Positions 1-6,491 of a stretch of 6,852 bases of DNA are shown piece after piece (the stretch's first letter is position 1; each line of letters begins with the position of its first letter). The position numbers and the translations under genes are program-made. Source of the DNA: a bacterium (GTDB lineage: Bacteria; Latescibacterota; UBA2968); the NCBI GenBank assembly GCA_027296045.1, contig JAPUJS010000087.1, positions 1-6,852 on the forward strand, written 5' to 3'. The notes beneath the pieces were generated by a model, which made no database searches, was not told the DNA's origin, and saw nothing but the letters and a program-made list of their open reading frames with translations.

Positions 1-1869
1 GCGGGCGGCCATTTTTTGCGGAGACGGACTTCCAAGCGAATCGTCCGAAAAATGGGTGAGGGTGGCCGCAGAAGCCCATTCCTCGGGCGGCAGGAGGCCG
101 TCGATTTGAGGGGGCGTTGGAAGCAGGGGACATCCCGATTCTTTGCGATTGAGATAGGGCCCCCCCATTTTTTCCAGGGCCAGGAAGCTGGCACGTTTTA
201 AAGATCCGAAGGGTTCTTGCAGATAAATTTTCTCCAGCGTCCCATTGGTTCGAGGGTCTCCAATCCAGCCCAGGGCTTCGACGGCCTGTACATGGCCTGC
301 AAGGGCCGAATCCTCAAGGGCTTTGATGACTTTGAAGTTGCGATTGCTCATCTCGATCAGTTTGTCGAGGGCAGCAGCAGAAATACCCGGATGAGGGTGT
401 TGTGTGCTGGAGATCAGGGTGTGTGCGAGCTCGGTGGAAAAAGAGGTTGGGGCAAGGGATCGCAATAAATAGGAACGTTCTTCCTGAGAAGTTTGGGCCA
501 CGATTGGAAGCAGTGCTTCTGGCCGGAGGCCGTCGGTGTATTGGGAGAGCATTCGGGCGGCATAGCGCCGGATTTGAGGTGCCGGGTCATGGAGAAGTTG
601 GAGGAGCCGGTCGTGTAAATCGACCGGGGTTCGAAACACCCAGGCGCAGGCGGCTCCAAGGCGGACTTCGGGATCTGGGTGAGTGAAAAGATCGAACAGT
701 TGTCGGTCCAAAATGAGGTCTTCGCGATGTTTCAGGGCCAATACGGTCTCATACCGCATGCGGGGATCTCGAAGGTATTCGCTTAAGATGCGGTTCTGGG
801 CGGGTTCTTCCAGGCCGGTGAGAGATTCCAGGGCGCTGTCCACGGTCATATCCAGGGCCCTGGAGCTCAAATACAGGGCTTCTTCACCGGGCATTTCTTC
901 CAGTGGCAGTCCAGATTCCGATACCAGAAAGATGGGGTTGCCCAGAGTTTGATATCCCCCCTGTTCGCTTTCCAGAATGACCCGGAGGTAGGTTCGCCCT
1001 TCAACGGGCAGGAAAAACCGGCTTTCGAAGAGGGCGGTTTGGGGAGAGACAGACCAGATGCTGTCTCCATCGGCAATGAGGGTGATCTGGCTGATCGGGT
1101 GACGGGAAACCCCCCGAAGGCGGATGTAGACGCGGCCTTCCGTGACCGGCACGACGCTGCCCAATGGTTTGCCGTTGATCTGCAGGTCCAGGCGAATGCC
1201 GTCGGATTGGGCAACGTAGGCTATCCCCTGGCGCAGGGCGGTGATGATCTGTTCGGGGCGGTTGCCTTCGGCCCACACATAGGTTTTGGGAAACGCCTGT
1301 GCCGATTCCAGGGCGGTATTGCTGCTGCCAGCCAGGTAGATTCGGTATCCAGAGGTGAGCAGCCGATCCCACGTGCCGCCGGGGGCGCAGGCTTCTGACC
1401 AGGTGTCATTCTGGATGCCCAGGAAGGCTGTCGTGGGGCTTGTTGAGGGGCTCAGGGAGGTGGAAATCGACACGCCGCGTTGCGATTCGATCCAGGCAAT
1501 CACATGGACGATGCTGTGGTCGGGAACGGGCATACGGGGATCGGCACCGAACAGAATCAGTGCTGCCTGGGCGGTGTCGGAAGGGGCCCAGGACGTGCCC
1601 AGGATGGGGGTGATCCGCCAGGTGTGCAGGGCTTCTTCTTGTAAGATGGCTTGCACACCTGTGAACAGGCCTTCCCGATGGTGTCCATACAGGATCACCC
1701 AGTCCAGGCCATGGTCGATGCTGCGCTGGACGTGTTCGGAGACCAGGGCCTGGGTGTTGCGGGCGGAATAGGACCGGATGTCGCCGCTATACCAGCCGCC
1801 GCTTGCCCAAATGGGCAACGGAAGCAGAAGGGTGAGGATCGTGATCCGGAAAAGGGGGGAGGTGCCCAT
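1..1869 (-). CDS. Exported degenerate PHP-domain (CehA/McbA-like) protein with HEAT repeats and CBM9-like start, C-terminus cut by window edge
   Basis: Open for 623 codons from ATG 1869-1867 to the left edge, with an in-frame TGA three codons upstream. Residues 1-22 form a signal peptide (one Arg, Leu-rich core, likely cleavage after IWA), so the protein is probably exported. Residues 24-315 follow the CehA/McbA-type PHP fold: GWYSGD (25-30), LDWVIL (55-60), WDRLLTSGYRIYLAG (167-181), a PEQIITALRQG segment (205-215) and a beta-rich tail. The metal ligands are mostly gone: the usual GDLHxH is GDIRSY (R32, Y34), TDHN is YGHH, the Glu strand reads LGTSW, and SDxH is SSNT. Residues about 340-575 contain at least four HEAT-like helical pairs, e.g. 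HPDPEVRLGAACAWV (397-411) and DPAPQIRRYAARML (428-441). Residues 586-607 (PPQIDG...EEW...LTHF) look like the first strands of a CBM9-like domain. I infer a non-catalytic envelope or extracellular binding protein; its ligand is unknown. No good Shine-Dalgarno or promoter is visible. Confidence 0.8.
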   Translation of the reverse strand, partial: MGTSPLFRITILTLLLPLPIWASGGWYSGDIRSYSARNTQALVSEHVQRSIDHGLDWVILYGHHREGLFTGVQAILQEEALHTWRITPILGTSWAPSDTAQAALILFGADPRMPVPDHSIVHVIAWIESQRGVSISTSLSPSTSPTTAFLGIQNDTWSEACAPGGTWDRLLTSGYRIYLAGSSNTALESAQAFPKTYVWAEGNRPEQIITALRQGIAYVAQSDGIRLDLQINGKPLGSVVPVTEGRVYIRLRGVSRHPISQITLIADGDSIWSVSPQTALFESRFFLPVEGRTYLRVILESEQGGYQTLGNPIFLVSESGLPLEEMPGEEALYLSSRALDMTVDSALESLTGLEEPAQNRILSEYLRDPRMRYETVLALKHREDLILDRQLFDLFTHPDPEVRLGAACAWVFRTPVDLHDRLLQLLHDPAPQIRRYAARMLSQYTDGLRPEALLPIVAQTSQEERSYLLRSLAPTSFSTELAHTLISSTQHPHPGISAAALDKLIEMSNRNFKVIKALEDSALAGHVQAVEALGWIGDPRTNGTLEKIYLQEPFGSLKRASFLALEKMGGPYLNRKESGCPLLPTPPQIDGLLPPEEWASAATLTHFSDDSLGSPSPQKMAAR

Positions 1870-1882
1870 GGTTTTTCAGGTG

Positions 1883-1929
1883 AAAAAAAGAATCCAGAAG
1901 CTGGTGCTGCGAAACACTTCTTCTGGATT
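1883..1929 (-). terminator. Rho-independent terminator after the LysR gene
   Basis: On the minus strand a perfect 10-bp inverted repeat (AATCCAGAAG at 1929-1920, CTTCTGGATT at 1900-1891) encloses a 19-nt loop, in which GTG and CAC can pair further. One C and then seven T (1889-1883) follow. The stem is only 40% GC but the T-tract is good. It lies 95 nt past the LysR stop and only 13 nt before the start codon of the next minus-strand gene, so it ends the glycosyltransferase-LysR transcript and might also act as an attenuator for the downstream gene. Confidence 0.72.
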
Positions 1930-2024
1930 GTGTTGCCTTTGGGTTCGTTTCCGGTTTGAAAACGGCTCGGTGTGCCTGTTGCCTCTGGCCGGCGTCTACC
2001 TTTTCTGGAACATTGGATCGGGTC
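1930..2024. other. Short gap downstream of the LysR gene, no gene or promoter found
   Basis: This stretch is the 3' untranslated part of the LysR transcript up to its terminator. No convincing reading frame and no -10/-35 pair pointing leftward toward the exported-protein gene could be seen, apart from short GC palindromes such as GGCCGGC. The promoter of the downstream gene is therefore unaccounted for. Confidence 0.4.
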
Positions 2025-2942
2025 CTATTCCCCTTCGTCGTTTCTGCTTTCGGCCAGGGTTAACACGTCCAGGAGTTTCTGCGTGGCAACAGATAGACTA
2101 CGGCCCCTTCGGTAGAGGATGCCCAGGGGGCGCACGAAAGAATCGTCTTGAAAGGTCACGGTTTTCAGGGTGCCCACTTCCAATTCTTTTTCTACGGAGT
2201 TCATGGGGACTACGGAAAGGCCGATGTCGACTTCGACGGCGTGTTTGATGGTCGCAATATGGTCGAGTTCCATGACAATATTGGGACGCACACCGTGTTT
2301 GCGGAAAAAACGGTCAATGGCCCGGCGGGTGGGGGTTTCGGGTGTGAAGAGGATGAGGGGGGCGTTGTTGAGGACGTTGGGGATGATGCTGGATTCTTGT
2401 GCAATGGCATTTTCTGGGTGCGCAATCACGACCATCTCGTCTTCGGCAAACTGGACCACGTCGATGTTGCGCTGCACCCTGGGATAGGCCACAATGCCCA
2501 GGTCGATTTCGCTGGTGCTGACATTGTCATAGATTTTCTGGGCCTGGTCGTATTGGAGTCGGAAATTGACCCGGGGATAAGTCTTGAGATAGGTTTTTAA
2601 ATACGGTGCTAGCTCCAGCATCCCGACACTGTAGATGGAAGACAGACGGACGGTGCCGGAGACGACGCCGCCAAGGGCCTGGATGCGGTGCTCCATTTCT
2701 TCATAGCGGCGCACAATTTCTCGGGCGTAGCGATAGAAGATTTCTCCTTCGGCAGTCAGGGTCAACCGGCGTTTTTCACGTTCGATCAGTTGCTTGCCCT
2801 GGCGTTTTTCAATGCTTTTGAGCTGTTGGCTAACCGCCGATTGGGTTACCGAGTTCAAAACGGCGGTTTTGGAAAAACTTTGGGTTTCGACCAGATCACA
2901 GAAAACTTTTAGACTTGCAATCAGCACTGATCCGTTCTCCAT
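2025..2942 (-). CDS. LysR-family transcriptional regulator
   Basis: This 305-aa protein has the usual LysR length and layout. An N-terminal winged helix-turn-helix spans about residues 11-70, with SFSKTAVLNSVTQSAVSQQL at 22-41 and the recognition helix at roughly 33-47. A linker helix follows, then a two-lobed periplasmic-binding-protein-type effector domain from about residue 95 to 298. It should bind DNA as a tetramer and respond to a small molecule that cannot be named from sequence. It resembles the CysB/CysL-like branch in general style only. It lies 24 bp downstream of the glycosyltransferase gene on the same strand and is probably co-transcribed with it. The ATG at 2942 has no clear Shine-Dalgarno. 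A GTG at codon 6 (2927-2925), preceded by GGAG about 9 nt upstream, is an alternative start that leaves the DNA-binding domain whole. Its targets are unknown; the divergent accD promoter region is one candidate. Confidence 0.93.
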   Translation of the reverse strand: MENGSVLIASLKVFCDLVETQSFSKTAVLNSVTQSAVSQQLKSIEKRQGKQLIEREKRRLTLTAEGEIFYRYAREIVRRYEEMEHRIQALGGVVSGTVRLSSIYSVGMLELAPYLKTYLKTYPRVNFRLQYDQAQKIYDNVSTSEIDLGIVAYPRVQRNIDVVQFAEDEMVVIAHPENAIAQESSIIPNVLNNAPLILFTPETPTRRAIDRFFRKHGVRPNIVMELDHIATIKHAVEVDIGLSVVPMNSVEKELEVGTLKTVTFQDDSFVRPLGILYRRGRSLSVATQKLLDVLTLAESRNDEGE

Positions 2943-2966
2943 AGTAAGATGGGGTGGATGATCGGA

Positions 2967-3728
2967 TTATAGGTTCCGATGGGTTTTGCGAATGCGAAAC
3001 AGATCGTAAGTATTGCACACGACGCCTTCAATGAAGGTGGTCCGCGTGTCGTGATCACTGGCCCATCTCACCGGCATTTCGTGGACCTGATACTGCAAGC
3101 GATGGGCCAGAAAAAGGACTTCTGCATCGAACATAAACCGTTCGACAATCAACCGGGAAAAGATGTCGTGGGCCGCCTTTTGGGTGAAGAATTTGAACCC
3201 GCACTGGGTGTCTTCGTAGCGGCTCAGATCGGGGATGATCAGAGACAGGCCCCGGTTGAAGATTTGGGAGGCCAGACGCCGGTAGAGTTTGGGCTGGTGC
3301 TGAATCTGGGAGGCCGACATTTTTCGCGAGCCAATGACGACATCCGAGCCCTGTTCGAGGTGTTTTAAGGCCTCTTCCGTGCAGGTGATATCAGTCTTGT
3401 TGTCGGCATCCATAAAGCCGATATACTGACCCTTTGCAGTGCACATGCCTGTTTTCAGGGCATGGCCTTTCCCGCGGTTCGCTTCATTTCGGATTACCGT
3501 GATATTTTCTTTATTTTCAACAGCTTTCCGAGCAACCTCGGCAGTATGATCGGCACTGCCGTCGTCTACGACAACGATTTCCCAGGTTCGGTTCAGGGTA
3601 TTGAGATAGTCCTGCGTTTTTTGGAGGGTGTCCCCGATGCGTTTGGCTTCATTGTAGGCGGGGAAAACAAGGGAGAGAAAGGTATCTGGAGTGGGGACTG
3701 CCCCGGAAGAATCTCCATCCTCTATCAA
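2967..3728 (-). CDS. Family 2 glycosyltransferase, dolichyl/polyprenyl-phosphate sugar synthase type
   Basis: This 253-aa GT-A-fold enzyme should transfer a sugar from a nucleotide-sugar to a lipid phosphate at the cytoplasmic face of the membrane. Visible motifs in order: LVFPAYNEAKRI (20-31), the nucleotide-binding strand EIVVVDDGSADHT (50-62), NRGKGHALKTGM (84-95), the metal-binding DAD (107-109), VVIGSR (130-135), DTQCGFKFF (173-181) and ERFMFDAEVLFLA (about 195-207). The DTQCGFK and FDAE motifs are typical of the Alg5/DPM1-like branch. There is no C-terminal transmembrane domain, so it is the short form. The start is TTG at 3728: it has GAGG 8 nt upstream, no in-frame ATG lies nearby, and an in-frame TAA sits at 3761-3759. 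It leads the leftward unit with the LysR gene. The sugar (glucose or mannose) cannot be decided from the sequence; manC nearby makes GDP-mannose a reasonable guess. Confidence 0.9.
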   Translation of the reverse strand: MIEDGDSSGAVPTPDTFLSLVFPAYNEAKRIGDTLQKTQDYLNTLNRTWEIVVVDDGSADHTAEVARKAVENKENITVIRNEANRGKGHALKTGMCTAKGQYIGFMDADNKTDITCTEEALKHLEQGSDVVIGSRKMSASQIQHQPKLYRRLASQIFNRGLSLIIPDLSRYEDTQCGFKFFTQKAAHDIFSRLIVERFMFDAEVLFLAHRLQYQVHEMPVRWASDHDTRTTFIEGVVCNTYDLFRIRKTHRNL

Positions 3729-3774
3729 GATTTGACCCTCAACTTTGTGCAGTGAAATTTATAAGGCTATTGAA

Positions 3775-3802
3775 ACAAATCAATTAAATCTATAAGATTT
3801 GT
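3775..3802. repeat. Inverted repeats over the leftward promoter
   Basis: ACAAATC (3775-3781) is the exact complement of GATTTGT (3796-3802), and a second nested pair, AAATC (3786-3790) and GATTT (3796-3800), shares the right arm. Both lie across the proposed -10 box and transcription start of the glycosyltransferase promoter, where an operator would sit. The sequence is AT-rich, so chance pairing is quite possible. Confidence 0.35.
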
Positions 3803-3815
3803 GAAAGCATGTCAA
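3787..3815 (-). promoter_or_regulatory. Putative sigma70-type promoter for the glycosyltransferase-LysR unit
   Basis: On the minus strand there is a perfect -35 box TTGACA (3815-3810). With a 17-nt spacer the -10 is TAGATT (3792-3787, 4 of 6); with a 15-nt spacer it is TATAGA (3794-3789, 4 of 6). Transcription would begin near 3780, giving a leader of about 50 nt that carries the GAGG ahead of the TTG start. Confidence 0.55.
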
Positions 3816-3884
3816 TAGAAAAGCTGGAGGAAGCAACCGGGCTTTCCGTCTGCCCATCCGGATCTTATTTGGAGGATAATCTTC

Positions 3885-3913
3885 TTGTGTGAATTGGTAG
3901 ATCATCTTATATT
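3885..3913 (+). promoter_or_regulatory. Putative sigma70-type promoter for the accD operon
   Basis: TTGTGT (3885-3890, 3 of 6 to the -35 consensus) is separated by exactly 17 nt from TATATT (3908-3913, 5 of 6 to the -10 consensus). The predicted start is near 3920, inside the left arm of the inverted repeat at 3915-3943, with a leader of about 60 nt before accD. It is the best-spaced pair seen on the plus strand here; no experimental support. Confidence 0.5.
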
Positions 3914-3914
3914 T

Positions 3915-3943
3915 TCAACCTGTTATGCAATGGAACAGGTTGA
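3915..3943. repeat. 10-bp inverted repeat at the accD transcription start, possible operator or leader hairpin
   Basis: TCAACCTGTT (3915-3924) and AACAGGTTGA (3934-3943) are perfect complements with a 9-nt spacer. No T-tract follows, so it is not a terminator. The position just downstream of the predicted -10 fits an operator for a dimeric repressor. Alternatively it is an RNA element: GGTTG in the right arm (3938-3942) can pair instead with CAACC at 3952-3956, closer to the accD ribosome binding site. Confidence 0.5.
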
Positions 3944-3981
3944 TATAACCCAACCTTATATCGGGGTTTAGAGGAGAGGAC

Positions 3982-4854
3982 ATGAACTGGTTTGACAAGC
4001 TAAAATCGGGCATTCAAACGCTGGTTCGGCGGGGCATGCCAGAAAATTTATGGATTCAGTGCGAACGGTGCCATCAGATGGTCTATCGCAAGCAATTGGA
4101 GCAAGAAGGCGGGGTGTGTGCCAATTGTGGGCACCATTTCCGCATTTCGAGCCGGGAATATCTCGATCTGGTTTTGGATGCGGGGTCTTTCGAAGAATTC
4201 GGGCAGGAGGTGAAGTCGACCGATGCGTTGCAGTTTACCGACCGGATTTCCTATGCCGACCGCCTCAAGGACTATCGAAGGCGGACGGGGCAGGATGCGG
4301 CCGTGGTTACTGGAATCGGGAAGATCAACGGGCTGGAAGTGGGGATTGGCGTGCATGAGTTCGGGTTTATTGGCGGTTCTTTGGGCTCTGCAGAAGGGGA
4401 ACGGATTCGCAGGCTCATCGACCGGTGTCTGGAGCGGGGCTTGCCGCTGATTCTGGTGTGTCGCTCCGGTGGGGCCCGGATGCAGGAAAGTGTGCTTTCT
4501 TTGATGCAGATGGCCAAGGTCAATGCCAAGCTGGCTGTGCTTGGGGAGGCCTCTTTGCCCTATATTTCGATTTTGAGCGATCCGACAACCGCCGGGGTGG
4601 CGGCCAGTTATGCATCGGTTGGCGATATCAATATTGCCGAGCCCAATGCGTTGATCGGGTTTACGGGCGAGCGGATCACGGGGTCCTCCCTTGGTGCCGA
4701 AGAGATGGAAGCATTGCGCCAGGCGCAGCGGGCCGAAAAAGTGCTGGAACACGGGTTTGTGGATATGATTGTGCCCCGATCGGAGATGAAAGAGACGCTT
4801 GCACGGGTGTTGGGCCTGCTGATGGGCGGCGCTCTGACCCGGGTGGATGCATAA
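3982..4854 (+). CDS. accD: Acetyl-CoA carboxylase carboxyltransferase subunit beta
   Basis: AccD pairs with AccA to move the carboxyl group from carboxybiotin to acetyl-CoA, giving malonyl-CoA for fatty-acid synthesis in the cytoplasm. The 290-aa length is normal. A four-Cys zinc ribbon (C27, C30, C46, C49) leads into the crotonase-like carboxyltransferase domain. Motifs seen are FIGGSLGSAEGERI (129-142), SGGARMQES...SLMQMAK (162-179), DPTTAGVAASYASVGDINIA (200-219) and EPNALIGFTGERI (220-232). The C-terminal part is unusual: the familiar P-E-G-F-Q-R stretch is replaced by an Ala/Glu/Arg-rich segment (about 234-253) before LEHGFVDMIVPR. GAGGAG (3971-3976) sits 5 nt before the ATG. It heads a rightward operon; no accA is visible in the window. 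Alternative reading as another biotin-dependent carboxyltransferase is unlikely, given the zinc ribbon. Confidence 0.96.
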   Translation: MNWFDKLKSGIQTLVRRGMPENLWIQCERCHQMVYRKQLEQEGGVCANCGHHFRISSREYLDLVLDAGSFEEFGQEVKSTDALQFTDRISYADRLKDYRRRTGQDAAVVTGIGKINGLEVGIGVHEFGFIGGSLGSAEGERIRRLIDRCLERGLPLILVCRSGGARMQESVLSLMQMAKVNAKLAVLGEASLPYISILSDPTTAGVAASYASVGDINIAEPNALIGFTGERITGSSLGAEEMEALRQAQRAEKVLEHGFVDMIVPRSEMKETLARVLGLLMGGALTRVDA

Positions 4855-4860
4855 GCGATT

Positions 4861-4876
4861 GGGAGGACAGCAGTTG
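4861..4876 (+). promoter_or_regulatory. Strong Shine-Dalgarno that favours a TTG start for the Nudix gene
   Basis: GGGAGGA (4861-4867) is followed after 6 nt by an in-frame TTG (4874-4876). The earlier ATG (4847-4849), which overlaps the end of accD, has only GGTGG almost touching it. The match and spacing favour TTG, although TTG starts are rare in general. Confidence 0.5.
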
Positions 4877-5398
4877 GCAACCGGGATCCGGGCGTTCTGT
4901 ACGGTATTTTTGTTTCGGGAAGATCGGGTATTGTTGTTGAAGCGGTCCGATAAAAGCCGGTTTGCGCCCGGGCGCTGGACCGGGGTGGGCGGGCGTGTGG
5001 AAGTTTCCGAGTGGAGCGATATTCAGGCGGCAGGGTTGCGAGAAGTGGCCGAAGAAACGGGCATTTTTCCGAGCGAGGTGAGCGATCTTCGGATTCGGGT
5101 GGTGTGGACTCAGCCGGAGGGGGCAGATGTGGTCGTGATCGCTTTTTTGACGGGCCGAACGGACCGAGAAGCGCTGGGGCCGTGCGACGAAGGGGAATTA
5201 TGCTGGATTGAGGTGTCGGAGACGGCAGGGTTGGACTGGATCGGGAATGCACGGGTGGCTTTTGATTGTGCCTATCAGGCAATGCAGGATGGGGAGCAGG
5301 GTGTGTCTTTTGGTGTGGGGGAACAGGATGTGGATTTGCAGGTTCGACAGGTGGCTTTTTTGGACACGCCTTCGGTTTTCAGCGAGGATATCCCATGA
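4874..5398 (+). CDS. Nudix hydrolase, substrate unknown
   Basis: Nudix enzymes hydrolyse nucleoside diphosphates linked to another group, using a Mg-binding helix. From the TTG start the product is 174 aa; from the alternative ATG at 4847 it is 183 aa and would overlap accD by 8 nt. Counting from the ATG, strand CTVFLFREDRVLLLKRS (18-34) is followed by RWTGVGGRVEVSE (43-55) and REVAEETGI (65-73), so the catalytic REVAEE helix is intact. The box has nine residues between the conserved Glu and Arg-Glu where the consensus G-x5-E-x7-REUxEExGU has seven, so it is a two-residue insertion form. CDEGELCWIEVSE (after residue 110) is a common Nudix strand near the C-terminus. The gene lies between accD and manC and ends in an ATGA overlap with manC, so translation is probably coupled. 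A house-cleaning or nucleotide-sugar role is possible; the substrate is not shown. Confidence 0.88.
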   Translation: MATGIRAFCTVFLFREDRVLLLKRSDKSRFAPGRWTGVGGRVEVSEWSDIQAAGLREVAEETGIFPSEVSDLRIRVVWTQPEGADVVVIAFLTGRTDREALGPCDEGELCWIEVSETAGLDWIGNARVAFDCAYQAMQDGEQGVSFGVGEQDVDLQVRQVAFLDTPSVFSEDIP

Positions 5399-6474
5399 AA
5401 ATTGTGATTCGGGCAGGTGGCGTGGGCACGCGGTTGTGGCCTTATAGCCGGCAGACGTATCCCAAACAGTTTCACAAGATGGTGGGCGAGCTGACGATGC
5501 TTCAGGAGGCGGTGGCTCGCATTGAGCCCCTGGTGCAAGCGGGTGGGCTTTATGTATCTACGGGGACGGGATTGGTAGATCTGGTGAAAACACAACTTCC
5601 GGAGCTTCCTGCTGATGGTTTGATTGTCGAACCCGCCCTTCGAAACACCGGCCCGGCCGTGGGGTTGGAGTGTGTATTGCTCGAAACTAGAGCGCCTGGC
5701 TGTACGGTGGCCAGTTTGGGGTCTGACCACCATATCGGAAAGCCGGATGAATTTTGCCGGTTGCTCCGGGTGGCCGAGCAAGCTCTGGAGGATATGCCGG
5801 AAACCCTGTTTACCATCGGGGTCAAGCCCACGCGCGCGGAGACCGGATTTGGATATATTCAAAAGGGAGATGTAGTGCGCGAAGTGGCAACAGAACCGGT
5901 CTATGATGTCGGTCAATTTACGGAAAAACCCGACGTCGCAACGGCCCAGGCCTATGTGGACAGTGGGGCGTATTTGTGGAATAGCAATATGTTTGTCTGG
6001 AAGGCGCAAACGGTGCTGGACCTGTTTGAGGCCTTTGAGCCGGAGATTCACAAGCTGTTGATGCAGATTAAGGCCGCTGTGGGGACGCCGGACGAGGCCT
6101 CGGTGATCGGTCGGGTGTATCCGGAGATGAAGGAGATTGCGATCGACAATGCGGTGATCGAACGGGCCGATCGCGTGGCGACTCTGGAAGCCGATATTGA
6201 TTGGAGCGATATTGGGAGTTGGGCAGCGCTGACGGACGTGATCCCGGTGGACGGGGATGGCAATTTGTTTTCGGGCCAGGTGCTTGGCATCGGCGCAAAA
6301 AATGTGACCGCCTATGGTCCAGATGGAAAACTGATTGCCCTTGTGGATGTGGAAGATTTGATTGTGGTGGACACGCCGGATGCCCTGCTGATTTGCAGGC
6401 GAGACAATGCACAACGGGTTCGAGATGTGGTGGCCCGGTTGAATGCGGGAGATGAGTTAAAGCAGTATACTTGA
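5395..6474 (+). CDS. manC: Mannose-1-phosphate guanylyltransferase (GDP-mannose pyrophosphorylase), short form
   Basis: It makes GDP-mannose from GTP and mannose 1-phosphate in the cytoplasm. The 359-aa protein has the nucleotidyltransferase signature AGGVGTRLWPYSR...YPKQF (7-26), EPALRNTGPA (79-88), SDHHI (110-114), GVKPTRAETGFGYI (142-155), the sugar-phosphate lysine motif FTEKP (175-179), YLWNSNMFVW (193-202) and, near the C-terminus, AIDNAVIE and DIDWSDIGSW. There is no fused type II phosphomannose isomerase cupin, so a separate isomerase must supply mannose phosphates. The start at 5395 is chosen because MKIVIRAGG is the conserved N-terminus, GAGGAT (5384-5389) lies just upstream, and the ATG forms an ATGA overlap with the Nudix stop. 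An in-frame ATG at 5266 would only add 43 unrelated residues read from the Nudix gene. The product probably feeds glycan or glycolipid synthesis. Confidence 0.94.
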   Translation: MKIVIRAGGVGTRLWPYSRQTYPKQFHKMVGELTMLQEAVARIEPLVQAGGLYVSTGTGLVDLVKTQLPELPADGLIVEPALRNTGPAVGLECVLLETRAPGCTVASLGSDHHIGKPDEFCRLLRVAEQALEDMPETLFTIGVKPTRAETGFGYIQKGDVVREVATEPVYDVGQFTEKPDVATAQAYVDSGAYLWNSNMFVWKAQTVLDLFEAFEPEIHKLLMQIKAAVGTPDEASVIGRVYPEMKEIAIDNAVIERADRVATLEADIDWSDIGSWAALTDVIPVDGDGNLFSGQVLGIGAKNVTAYGPDGKLIALVDVEDLIVVDTPDALLICRRDNAQRVRDVVARLNAGDELKQYT

Positions 6475-6491
6475 GGCGTAAGGGATATCCC

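Noticed and set aside
949..1398. Plus-strand open frames between 1 and 2000 as possible genes.
   Set aside because: The minus strand here is open for 623 codons with signal peptide and domain structure, and the plus-strand translations show no family motifs.
3809..3892. A 27-codon plus-strand reading frame starting MSIEKLEEATGL in the divergent intergenic region, possibly a small peptide gene.
   Set aside because: It has no Shine-Dalgarno, overlaps the -35 boxes of both proposed promoters, and has no recognisable features. Conservation in relatives would be needed to revive it.
3915..3943. The accD-upstream inverted repeat as an intrinsic terminator.
   Set aside because: No T-run follows it on either strand, apart from TATAAAATA-like bases to the left that do not form a T-tract on the minus strand.
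3944..3949. TATAAC as a -10 box for accD.
   Set aside because: No acceptable -35 box lies 16-18 nt upstream, whereas TTGTGT-N17-TATATT has correct spacing.
4048..4752. A minus-strand open frame of 234 codons opposite accD.
   Set aside because: It is the antisense shadow of accD: low-complexity composition and no motifs, opposite a clear carboxyltransferase.
5266..5394. N-terminal extension of manC by 43 codons from an upstream in-frame ATG.
   Set aside because: The extension is the Nudix gene read in another frame, and the conserved ManC N-terminus begins at 5395 with its own Shine-Dalgarno.
5275..6414. A long minus-strand open frame of 379 codons opposite manC.
   Set aside because: Its translation is rich in His, Arg and Pro with no family motifs, and the plus strand carries an unmistakable ManC.
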